This document shows, piece by piece, positions 1 to 5,953 of a stretch of 5,953 nt of DNA (the first letter of the stretch is position 1; the number at the start of each line of letters is the position of its first letter). Source of the DNA: Alphaproteobacteria bacterium. Lineage in GTDB: Bacteria; Pseudomonadota; Alphaproteobacteria; Sphingomonadales; Sphingomonadaceae. Location: positions 1 through 5,953 of the forward strand of contig JAHJWA010000074.1 of assembly GCA_018828205.1 (NCBI GenBank). Reading direction: 5' to 3'. The position numbers and the translations under genes are program-made. The notes below the pieces were generated by a model. It did not search any database, was not told the DNA's origin, and saw only the letters and a list, made by a program, of their open reading frames with translations.

Positions 1-906
1 ATCGCGATGTACCAGGCCAAGAAGATGGGCAAGAACCGCTTCTTCTGGTTCGATCCGGCGATGGAACAGGAATTGCGCTTCCGCAACGAGCTGGAAAGCG
101 GAATCCGCAAGGGCATCGCCAGGGGCGAATTCGTGCCCTTCTACGAACAGCAGATCGATCTCGAGACCGGCGAACTGGTCGGCTTCGAAATGCTCGCGCG
201 CTGGCTCTCGCCCGAAATGGGGATTGTCGGCCCGGATATCTTCATTCCGATCGCCGAGGAGATCGGCGTGGTCGCGGAAATGTCCGAGAAGCTGATGGAG
301 CAGGCTTTCGAAGACGCCAAGCGCTGGGACCCGAAGCTGACGCTCTCGGTCAATATCTCGCCGGTGCAGATGCGCGATCCGTGGTTCGCGCAAAAGCTGC
401 TCAAGCTCCTCCTGCAGCACAATTTCCCGCCCTCACGGCTGGATATCGAGATCACCGAGAGCGCGCTGCACGACAATGTCGGGCTGGTGCGCAGCATGAT
501 CACCAGCCTGCGCAACCAGGGCGTGCGGGTCAGCCTCGACGATTTCGGCACCGGCTATGCCAGCCTCTCGCAATTGCGCTCGCTGCCCTTCGACCGGCTC
601 AAGATCGACCGCAGCTTCATCCGCGAACTCAACAGCGGCGGAGAGGGCTCGCAGCTGGTCGATGCGATCATCTCGATGGGCAACGGGCTCAAGATGCCGA
701 TCACCGCCGAGGGAATCGAGAACGAGGCCGTGCTCGAGATGCTCCGCAAGATGGGGGGGCTCAAGGGCCAGGGCTATCACTACGGGCGCCCCGAGCCAGC
801 CGATCTGGTGCTTACCCGCCTTCACAACAGCGGGCTGCTGTCGCCGGAAGAGGCGGGGACCGCCGAGCGGCTTCCCCGCCCGATCAGGGGCAATCACGCG
901 GTCTGA
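1..906 (+). CDS. GGDEF-EAL family cyclic-di-GMP phosphodiesterase, C-terminal part (5' end outside window)
   Basis: The reading frame is open from base 1 and ends at TGA 904-906. Residues are numbered from the internal Met at base 7. Residues 1-16 (AMYQAKKMGKNR type) match the end of a GGDEF domain, so the full protein probably carries GGDEF and perhaps sensor domains upstream. Residues about 25-272 form a complete EAL domain, which hydrolyses cyclic-di-GMP to pGpG. The signature reads EML rather than EAL, but the metal-binding and catalytic set is present: E61 in EMLAR, N116 in SVNIS, E148 in IEIT, D178-D179 in DDFGTG, K199 in LKID, E235 in AEGIE and Q255 in GQGYHYG. Active phosphodiesterase is therefore the likely function; whether the GGDEF half is active cannot be seen. 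The last 27 residues are a proline- and charge-rich tail. No membrane segment is visible in this part. The domain call is secure; the physiological role is unknown. Confidence 0.93.
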   Translation: MAMYQAKKMGKNRFFWFDPAMEQELRFRNELESGIRKGIARGEFVPFYEQQIDLETGELVGFEMLARWLSPEMGIVGPDIFIPIAEEIGVVAEMSEKLMEQAFEDAKRWDPKLTLSVNISPVQMRDPWFAQKLLKLLLQHNFPPSRLDIEITESALHDNVGLVRSMITSLRNQGVRVSLDDFGTGYASLSQLRSLPFDRLKIDRSFIRELNSGGEGSQLVDAIISMGNGLKMPITAEGIENEAVLEMLRKMGGLKGQGYHYGRPEPADLVLTRLHNSGLLSPEEAGTAERLPRPIRGNHAV

Positions 907-944
907 CGCGGCTCGGGGTGGAAATCCCCCGCCCGGCGGCATAG
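907..944 (+). other. Short intergenic gap between the EAL gene and dapF
   Basis: These 38 bases separate the EAL stop from the first possible dapF start. They contain a G-run (915-918) facing a C-run (926-930), which could pair as a four-base stem. There is no following T-tract, so I do not call a terminator. No clear -35/-10 pair is visible. The dapF operon may be read through from the EAL gene or from a promoter inside its end; the sequence does not decide. Confidence 0.5.
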
Positions 945-1793
945 ATGCGCGCAGACATGCGCGTTCCCTTCATCAAGATGCACGGCCTCGGCAATGATTT
1001 CGTCGTGCTCGATGCGCGCGCCGATGCCCTGCCCGAGATGACCGCGCGCACCGCCGCGGCGCTGGCCGACCGGCGCGAGGGCGTGGGCTGCGACCAGCTG
1101 GTGCTGCTCGAACCCAGCAGCCTTGCCGATTTCCGGATGCGAATCTTCAACAGCGACGGCAGCGAAGTGGGCGCCTGCGGCAATGCCGCGCGCGCGGTGG
1201 CGCTGCTCCACGGCCGAGCGGCGCGGGTCGAGACGCAGGGCGGGATCATCGGCGTCGAACCCGATGGCACTCTCCATGGCACCGGCGCACGGGTCGACAT
1301 GGGCCGCCCGCGCTTCGACTGGGACGCGATCCCGCTCGCCTATCCGATGGACACCGGCTCGATGCCGGTCGGCTGGGAGGGGATGGACAACCCCGGCGCG
1401 GTCAATGTCGGCAATCCGCATGTGGTTTGTTTCGTCGCGGATTGCGACGCAGTGGCGCTGGATCGCATCGGACCCGAGATCGAGCACGATCCGCTGTTCC
1501 CCGAACGCGTCAACGTCAACTGCGCCACCGTGGAGAGCCGGGACCGGATCCGACTGCGGGTGTGGGAACGCGGCGCGGGGCTGACCCGCGCCTGCGGCAC
1601 CGGTGCCTGCGCCACCGCGGTGGTCGCAATGCGGCGCGGACTGGTCGACAAACGGGTTACCGTGGTGCTCCCCGGCGGTCCGCTGACGATCGAATGGGCC
1701 GATACCAATCCCGCCGCGGGCGCCAGCATCGTAATGACCGGTCCCGCCAGCGAAGCCTATCGCGGCTCCTTCGAGTGGGACGACTACGCATGA
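945..1793 (+). CDS. dapF: Diaminopimelate epimerase
   Basis: DapF converts LL-diaminopimelate to meso-diaminopimelate in the cytoplasm, supplying the peptidoglycan cross-linking residue and the immediate precursor of lysine. It is a cofactor-independent two-cysteine racemase. The 282-residue protein is of normal family length. It opens with the hallmark KMHGLGNDF (residues 11-19). The two catalytic cysteines are Cys78 in GACGNAAR and Cys217 in TRACGTGAC. Substrate-binding motifs FNSDGSE (68-74), GNPHV (156-160) and WERG (207-210) are all present. The start is uncertain: ATG at 945 is the longest choice, but ATG at 957 gives MRVPFIKMHGLG, which fits the usual short DapF N-terminus better. Neither has a strong ribosome-binding site. 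It is the first gene of a tightly packed run, and its stop overlaps the mtaB start by four bases. The identification is very secure. Confidence 0.97.
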   Translation: MRADMRVPFIKMHGLGNDFVVLDARADALPEMTARTAAALADRREGVGCDQLVLLEPSSLADFRMRIFNSDGSEVGACGNAARAVALLHGRAARVETQGGIIGVEPDGTLHGTGARVDMGRPRFDWDAIPLAYPMDTGSMPVGWEGMDNPGAVNVGNPHVVCFVADCDAVALDRIGPEIEHDPLFPERVNVNCATVESRDRIRLRVWERGAGLTRACGTGACATAVVAMRRGLVDKRVTVVLPGGPLTIEWADTNPAAGASIVMTGPASEAYRGSFEWDDYA

Positions 1794-2962
1794 GCGCCGA
1801 GGTGATTTCGCTCGGCTGCCGGCTCAACCTGTCCGAAAGCGAGGATATCCGCGCGATGCTGGGCGGCTCGAGCGATCTGGTGGTGGTCAACAGCTGCGCG
1901 GTCACGCTCGAGGCGGTGCGCCAGACGCGGCAGGCGATCCGCAAGGCGCGGCGCGCGCATCCCGATGCGCGGCTGCTGGTAACCGGCTGCGCCGCCGAGA
2001 TCGAGCGCGACCAGCTCGCCGCCATGCCCGAGGTCGATGGGCTGATCGCCAATTCCGCCAAGCTCGACCCGCGCGCCTGGAACGTGCCCGCGCGCCCCGC
2101 CCCGGTGGCGAGCCTCCACACCCGCGCCTTCATCGCGGTCCAGAACGGCTGCGACCACGCCTGCACCTTCTGCGTGATCCCGCAGGGGCGCGGACCCAGC
2201 CGCTCGCTCACCGTCGACCGGGTCTGCGGCGAGGTCGCGCAGCATTGCGAGCGCGGCGCGGCCGAAGTGGTGCTGACCGGGGTCGATGTCACCAGCTGGG
2301 GGCAGGACCTGCCCGGCCGGCCCGCGCTGGGCATTCTGGTGCAGGAGATCCTCGACCGTTTTCCGACGCTGCAGCGGCTGCGGATGTCCTCGCTCGACGG
2401 GATCGAGATCGACCCGCTGCTGTTCGAGCTCTTCGCCAGCGAGCGGCGCTTGATGCCGCATCTCCATCTCTCGCTGCAGCACGGCCATGATCTGATCCTC
2501 AAGCGGATGAAGCGCCGCCATCTGCGCGGCGATGCCGTGGCGCTGGTCGAGCGGCTGCGCGCGCACCGCCCCGATCTCGCGGTCGGCGCCGATCTGATCG
2601 CGGGCTTTCCGACCGAGAGCGAGGAGCACCACGCCGCCAATCTGTCGATCATCCGCGAGCTCGGGATCGTCCATGGCCACGTCTTCCCCTATTCGCCCCG
2701 CCCCGGCACCCCCGCCGCGCTGATGCCGCAGCTTTCTCGCCCGCTGATCAAGCAGCGCGCCGCCGAATTGCGCGACGCGGTGGCGAAGGCGCGCGGCGCG
2801 TGGCTGGCGACGCTGGTCGGGAAACCCGCCAGCGTCCTCGCGGAACGCGACGGGACCGGCTACACCCCCGGCTTCGCCCGCGTGGCGCTGCCCGCCGGTA
2901 CGCGGGCGGGTTCGATCATCGACATCATCCCCACGAGCATCAAGGACGGCCTGCTGACATGA
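1790..2962 (+). CDS. mtaB: tRNA (N6-L-threonylcarbamoyladenosine37-C2)-methylthiotransferase, MtaB-like
   Basis: MtaB is a radical-SAM enzyme that adds a methylthio group to t6A at position 37 of ANN-decoding tRNAs (ms2t6A), which aids decoding. The 390-residue protein shows the three-part MiaB-family layout. The N-terminal UPF0004 domain carries three cluster-binding cysteines: Cys10 (LGCRLN), Cys36 (NSCAVT) and Cys67 (TGCAAE). The radical-SAM core carries the CxxxCxxC cluster at Cys121, Cys125 and Cys128, followed by GRGPSRS (133-139) and GADLIAGFPTE (266-276). A short TRAM-like RNA-binding region occupies roughly residues 335-380. LGCRLN and the overall shape favour MtaB over MiaB or RimO. 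It is somewhat shorter than the roughly 420-450 residues I expect for the family. The start ATG at 1790 sits in an ATGA overlap with the dapF stop, with a weak GTGGGA (1775-1780) upstream. The long frame continues upstream inside dapF, but that part is a shadow. Family certain; substrate is inferred. Confidence 0.94.
   Translation: MSAEVISLGCRLNLSESEDIRAMLGGSSDLVVVNSCAVTLEAVRQTRQAIRKARRAHPDARLLVTGCAAEIERDQLAAMPEVDGLIANSAKLDPRAWNVPARPAPVASLHTRAFIAVQNGCDHACTFCVIPQGRGPSRSLTVDRVCGEVAQHCERGAAEVVLTGVDVTSWGQDLPGRPALGILVQEILDRFPTLQRLRMSSLDGIEIDPLLFELFASERRLMPHLHLSLQHGHDLILKRMKRRHLRGDAVALVERLRAHRPDLAVGADLIAGFPTESEEHHAANLSIIRELGIVHGHVFPYSPRPGTPAALMPQLSRPLIKQRAAELRDAVAKARGAWLATLVGKPASVLAERDGTGYTPGFARVALPAGTRAGSIIDIIPTSIKDGLLT
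2942..2946 (+). promoter_or_regulatory. Probable ribosome-binding site for ftsY
   Basis: AAGGA lies inside the last codons of mtaB, 12 bases before the ftsY ATG at 2959. It is the best Shine-Dalgarno-like match among the operon's internal starts and supports choosing 2959. The spacing is a little long, so coupling through the ATGA overlap probably contributes as well. Confidence 0.45.
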
Positions 2963-3882
2963 GCGAGACGAGCTGGAGCGAGCGGCTGTTCGGCGGCTTC
3001 CGCAAGACGCAGCAGCGGCTCGCCGAGAACCTCACCGAGGCGGTCGGCACCGCGCGGCTCGACGATGCGACGCTCGATCAGGTCGAGGATGCGCTGATCA
3101 TGTCCGATCTCGGCCCCTCCGCGGCCGCGCGGATCCGCGCGAAGCTGCGCGAGAAGCGCTTCGGGCTGGAGATCTCGCAGGACCAGCTCAAGCACGCGGT
3201 CGCCGAGGAGATCGCCGCGATCCTGCGCCCGGTCGCGGTCCCGCTCGAGATCACCGCCTTCCCGCGCCCGCAGGTGGTGCTGGTGATCGGGGTCAACGGC
3301 AGCGGCAAGACCACCACCATCGCCAAGCTGGCGCATCTCTTCCAGGAAGACGATTATTCGGTGATGCTGGCCGCGGGCGACACGTTCCGCGCCGCCGCGA
3401 TCGGCCAGCTGGCGACCTGGGCCGACCGCATCGGCGTGCCGCTGGTGCGCGGACCCGAGGGCGGCGATCCCGCCAGCATCGTCTTCGATGCGGTGAAGTC
3501 CGCGACCGATCGCGGCACCGATGTGCTGGTGGTCGACACCGCTGGACGGCTGCAGAACAAGCGCGAATTGATGGACGAACTGACCAAGATCCGGAAGGTC
3601 CTGGGCCGTCTCAACCCCGAAGCGCCGCACAATGTGCTGCTGGTGCTCGATGCCACGAATGGACAGAATGCCTTGAACCAGATCGACGTGTTCCGCGAAA
3701 TGGCGGGGGTCACCGGGCTGGTGATGACCAAGCTCGACGGCACCGCGCGCGGCGGCGTGCTGGTCGCGGCGGCCGAGCAATACGGGCTGCCGATCCACGC
3801 CATCGGGGTGGGCGAGAAGATCGACGATCTGCGCCCCTTCGACCCCGATCTGGTCGCGCGCGTGATCGCGGGGGTCGCGTGA
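2959..3882 (+). CDS. ftsY: Signal recognition particle receptor FtsY
   Basis: FtsY is the membrane-associated SRP GTPase that docks Ffh-ribosome-nascent chain complexes and passes them to the Sec translocon. The protein has 307 residues. Its N-terminus (LFGGFRKTQQRLAENL, residues 10-25) resembles the amphipathic membrane-targeting helix at the start of the NG domain. The long acidic A domain of E. coli FtsY is absent, so this is essentially an NG-only form. The N domain covers about residues 25-100. The G domain carries all SRP-GTPase motifs: G1 GVNGSGKTTT (111-120), G2 DTFRAAA (141-147), G3 DTAGR (193-197), G4 TKLDG (257-261) and G5 GVGE (283-286). DTFRAAA, the TKLDGTARGG run and the single NG unit without an M domain separate it from Ffh. 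The start ATG 2959 overlaps the mtaB stop (ATGA), and the stop TGA 3880-3882 shares its A with the yciB start. Essential housekeeping gene; very secure. Confidence 0.97.
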   Translation: MSETSWSERLFGGFRKTQQRLAENLTEAVGTARLDDATLDQVEDALIMSDLGPSAAARIRAKLREKRFGLEISQDQLKHAVAEEIAAILRPVAVPLEITAFPRPQVVLVIGVNGSGKTTTIAKLAHLFQEDDYSVMLAAGDTFRAAAIGQLATWADRIGVPLVRGPEGGDPASIVFDAVKSATDRGTDVLVVDTAGRLQNKRELMDELTKIRKVLGRLNPEAPHNVLLVLDATNGQNALNQIDVFREMAGVTGLVMTKLDGTARGGVLVAAAEQYGLPIHAIGVGEKIDDLRPFDPDLVARVIAGVA

Positions 3883-4541
3883 TGAGCGAGCCTGCACAGC
3901 CCCTCGAAGCCAAGCCCAAATCCGGCTGGCTCAACATCCTGGTCGATTACGGTCCGCTGCTGGTCTTCCTCGGGGTCTACAAATTCGCCGCTCCCGAGGA
4001 ACCCGGCCCGCTCGGCGAGATCGCCGCGGTGATCTACGGCACCGTCGCCTTCATGGTCGCGGCGGTGGTTGCGCTGGCGTTCTCGAAATGGAAATTCGGC
4101 AAGATCTCGCCGATGCTGATGCTCTCGACCGCGCTGATCGTGGGTTTCGGCGCGCTGACCATCTGGCTGCGCGATCCCGGTTTCATCCAGATCAAGCCGA
4201 CCGCGATCTACGCCTTCTTCGGGGTGGTGCTCCTCGTGGGCTACGCCCGCGGGCGTGCGATGCTGCAGATCCTGCTCGAGGCCGCCTTCGAGGGCGTCGA
4301 CCAGCAAGGCTGGCTCAAGCTGTCGCGCAACTGGGGCGTGTTCTTCCTCGCGCTGGCGGTGCTCAACGAGGTACTGCGCGCGCAGATGAGCTTCGAGGGC
4401 TGGCTGTGGGCGAAGATCTGGGTGTTCATGCCGCTGACCTTCGTGTTCACCTTCACCCAGATCCCGATGCTGCTCAAGCACGGGCTCGCGCTCGAAGACG
4501 CCGACGAGGTGCTCAAGGACCAGCCCCCCACCGGGGAATGA
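3882..4541 (+). CDS. yciB: Inner membrane-spanning septation protein, YciB/IspZ family
   Basis: This is a 219-residue integral membrane protein of the YciB (IspZ, septation protein A) family. Family members are linked to cell division and envelope integrity, but no biochemical activity is firmly established. About five or six hydrophobic segments are visible, near residues 17-36, 47-68, 77-96, 107-123, 150-167 and 178-197. Family-like signatures include DYGPLLVFLGVYK (22-34), FGKISPMLMLSTALIVGFG (72-90), IKPTAIY (104-110) and LSRNWGVFF (147-155). The N-terminal 14 residues and the C-terminal tail (about 202-219, acidic) are hydrophilic. ATG at 3882 is preferred and overlaps the ftsY stop as TGATG, with a G5 run at 3870-3874 as a possible weak ribosome-binding site. 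GTG at 3879 would add one residue. It is the last gene of the run and converges on kup. Location directly after ftsY fits a gene neighbourhood I recall from other alphaproteobacteria. Family is secure; function is only partly known. Confidence 0.92.
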   Translation: MSEPAQPLEAKPKSGWLNILVDYGPLLVFLGVYKFAAPEEPGPLGEIAAVIYGTVAFMVAAVVALAFSKWKFGKISPMLMLSTALIVGFGALTIWLRDPGFIQIKPTAIYAFFGVVLLVGYARGRAMLQILLEAAFEGVDQQGWLKLSRNWGVFFLALAVLNEVLRAQMSFEGWLWAKIWVFMPLTFVFTFTQIPMLLKHGLALEDADEVLKDQPPTGE

Positions 4542-4551
4542 CCGCCGAGCC
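4542..4551. other. Convergent intergenic gap between yciB and kup
   Basis: Only ten bases separate the yciB stop (TGA 4539-4541) from the kup stop codon on the other strand (CTA at 4552-4554). No T-tract terminator fits here. A small CCCC-ACC-GGGG stem lies within the yciB end at about 4526-4536, but it is short and has no run of T on either side. Transcription from either side probably runs into the opposite gene unless it is stopped by other means. Confidence 0.6.
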
Positions 4552-5953
4552 CTAGATCTCGACCTGGCTTCCCAGCTCGACCACGCGGTTGGTGGGCAGG
4601 CGGAAGAACTCCATCGCGGTCGCCGAATTGCGCAGCATCCAGGCGAAGATCTTCTCGCGCCAGATCGGCATGCCGGGCTTGTCGCTGGCGATCAGCGTCT
4701 GGCGGCTGAGGAAGAAGCTGGTGTTCATCATGTCGAACTCGCCGCCGCAGCGCGACATGCTCTTCAGCCCCCGCGGCACGTCGGTTTCCTCCATGAAGCC
4801 GTAATGCAGCACCGCACGGTAGAAGCCGTCGCCCAGATCGTGCATCTCGCAGCGCGCGTTCTCGTCGACATAGGGCTCGTCGGCGATCTCGATGGTGAGG
4901 ATCACCACCCGCTCGTGGAGCACCTTGTTGTGCTTGATGTTGTGCAGCAGCGCCGAGGGCACGCCCGCGGTCTGGCTGGCCATGAAGATCGCGGTGCCGG
5001 GCACGCGGGTGGTGCTGTTCTTGGCCGATTTGGCGAAAATCTCGATCGGCAGCGCGACCTCGGTCATGCGGTCGCGCATCAGCTTGCGTCCGCGCGCCCA
5101 GGTGGTGAGCAGCGTGAAGGCGAACAGCCCGACCACCAGCGGGAACCAGCCGCCATCGGCCACCTTGGTGAGGTTGGCGGCGAAATAGGCGCCGTCGACG
5201 ATCAGGAACACCGCCACCACCGGCGCCGCGTACCACCATTTCCACTTCCACACCCCGACGAACAACACGCCCATCAGCAGCGTGTCGATGGTCACCGCAC
5301 CCGTCACAGCGATGCCGTAGGCGGCGGCGAGGTTGGAGGAATTCTGGAAGGTCAGCACCAGGATGATCACCGCGACCATCAGCGCCCAGTTGACCACCGG
5401 GATATAGATCTGCCCCGCCTCGGTCTCGCTGGTGTGGCGGATCGAGAGCCGCGGGATGAAGCCCAGCTGCATCGCCTGATGGGTGATCGAGAAGGCGCCC
5501 GAGATCACCGCCTGGCTGGCGATGAAGGTCGCGACCGTCGCCAGCAGCACCAGCGGCAGGCGGTATTGCTCGCTGGCAAGGAAGAAGAACGGGTTCTGGA
5601 TCGCCTCGCTTGCCATCAGCGGCGGCAGGCTCATCACCATCGCACCCTGGCCGAAATAGTTGAGCAGCAGGCAGGGCATCACGAAGCCGAACCAGGACAG
5701 CCGCATCGGGCCGCGGCCGAAATGGCCCATGTCCGAATAGAGCGCTTCCGAACCCGTCACCGCCAGCACCACAGAACCCAGCGCGAGAAACGCCAGCCAG
5801 CCGTCGATGACGAAGAAATTGACCGCGTAATAGGGGTTGAACGCCCACAGCACTTCGGGGTGCTGGACGATCTGGTTGATCCCCAGCCCCGCCAGGACGA
5901 TGAAATAGACGATCATCACCGGCGCGAACAGCGCGCCCACCTTGGCGGTCCCG
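4552..5953 (-). CDS. kup: Kup/HAK/KT family potassium uptake protein (N-terminal part outside window)
   Basis: Kup is an inner-membrane potassium transporter, generally regarded as a proton-coupled symporter. The frame is open to the window edge: codons before the GTG at 5940 read GTAK and continue the family pattern GTAKVGALF, so that GTG is internal and not the start. About 467 codons are present, against roughly 620-650 for full-length Kup, so some 150-180 N-terminal residues are missing. Numbered from 5940, conserved motifs are QIVQHPEVLWA (23-33), NPYYAVNFF (35-43), AVTGSEALYSDMGHFG (60-75), SQAVISGAFSITHQA (142-156), QIYIPVVNW (177-185) and AYGIAVTGAVTIDTLL (207-222). Hydrophobic segments continue to about residue 281. 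The remaining 180 or so residues are the hydrophilic cytoplasmic domain, ending in the typical RVVELGSQVEI. The gene is intact as far as visible. Its promoter and any regulatory element lie beyond the window. Confidence 0.95.
   Translation of the reverse strand, partial: GTAKVGALFAPVMIVYFIVLAGLGINQIVQHPEVLWAFNPYYAVNFFVIDGWLAFLALGSVVLAVTGSEALYSDMGHFGRGPMRLSWFGFVMPCLLLNYFGQGAMVMSLPPLMASEAIQNPFFFLASEQYRLPLVLLATVATFIASQAVISGAFSITHQAMQLGFIPRLSIRHTSETEAGQIYIPVVNWALMVAVIILVLTFQNSSNLAAAYGIAVTGAVTIDTLLMGVLFVGVWKWKWWYAAPVVAVFLIVDGAYFAANLTKVADGGWFPLVVGLFAFTLLTTWARGRKLMRDRMTEVALPIEIFAKSAKNSTTRVPGTAIFMASQTAGVPSALLHNIKHNKVLHERVVILTIEIADEPYVDENARCEMHDLGDGFYRAVLHYGFMEETDVPRGLKSMSRCGGEFDMMNTSFFLSRQTLIASDKPGMPIWREKIFAWMLRNSATAMEFFRLPTNRVVELGSQVEI

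Larger units (their letters stand above)
945..4541 (+). other. Probable four-gene operon dapF-mtaB-ftsY-yciB
   Basis: All four genes are on the plus strand with no intergenic base after dapF. The junctions are ATGA at 1790-1793, ATGA at 2959-2962 and TGATG at 3880-3884. Such overlaps usually mean one transcript and translational coupling by terminating ribosomes. No internal promoter or terminator is visible. The promoter itself was not found: it lies in the short gap before dapF, inside the EAL gene, or upstream of the window. Confidence 0.85.

Noticed and set aside
827..841. Perfect five-base inverted repeat (ACAGC / GCTGT) near the end of the EAL gene
   Set aside because: It is short, lies within coding sequence, and has no T-tract or partner element; expected by chance.
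926..940. CCGCC-C-GGCGG inverted repeat before dapF
   Set aside because: The single-base loop makes it an unlikely hairpin, and there is no T-run, so it does not read as a terminator or riboswitch.
1427..1789. An upstream extension of the mtaB frame into dapF
   Set aside because: The extension is Arg-rich and shares no family features; the MtaB N-terminus with LGCRLN begins right after the ATG at 1790.
1657..2680. Two long minus-strand open frames antisense to mtaB
   Set aside because: Low-complexity Arg/Ser or Ala/Asp-rich translations without motifs; the plus-strand mtaB has all six cluster cysteines and fits the operon overlaps.
2860..3897. A 345-codon minus-strand open frame antisense to ftsY
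   Set aside because: It mirrors the ftsY codons in a GC-rich gene where stop codons are rare; the His/Asp/Arg-rich product shows no recognisable domain.
4241..5848. A 535-codon open frame on the minus strand, one frame off kup and running into the antisense of yciB
   Set aside because: It overlaps kup along most of its length, its composition is Arg/Ala/Gly/Pro-rich as expected for an out-of-frame read of high-GC coding DNA, and kup's own frame has clear family motifs.
5938..5940. GTG as a start codon for kup
   Set aside because: Codons upstream to the window edge continue the Kup family pattern, so the GTG is an internal valine and the gene is cut by the window end.

Overview
The window is dense, high-GC chromosomal DNA with strong G/C preference at third codon positions. 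Gene content, gene order and protein style point to an alphaproteobacterium, most likely of the order Sphingomonadales (Erythrobacteraceae-like). That placement is inferred from remembered family features, not from a database comparison.

Layout: (1) positions 1-906, plus strand, hold the C-terminal part of a GGDEF-EAL type cyclic-di-GMP protein whose start lies before the window. (2) Positions 945-4541, plus strand, hold four genes packed end to end: dapF (diaminopimelate epimerase), mtaB (tRNA methylthiotransferase), ftsY (signal recognition particle receptor) and yciB/ispZ (inner-membrane septation protein family). Each of the last three starts inside or directly on the stop codon of the gene before it, so this is almost certainly one operon with coupled translation. 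(3) Positions 4552-5953, minus strand, hold the C-terminal three quarters of a Kup-type potassium transporter, which converges tail to tail on yciB with only 10 bases between stop codons.

The four operon genes do not form one pathway. They supply the meso-diaminopimelate step of lysine and peptidoglycan synthesis, a tRNA position-37 modification that supports accurate decoding, co-translational membrane targeting, and an envelope or division-associated membrane protein. The common theme is growth-linked housekeeping: wall precursor, translation and membrane insertion. The flanking genes (c-di-GMP turnover, potassium uptake) look independent.

I saw no rRNA, tRNA, CRISPR array, insertion sequence, prophage gene or convincing riboswitch. 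The only non-coding stretches are 907-944 and 4542-4551. I found no evidence for a previously undescribed system; the findings below are modest and concern gene starts, coupling, motif variants and missing terminators.
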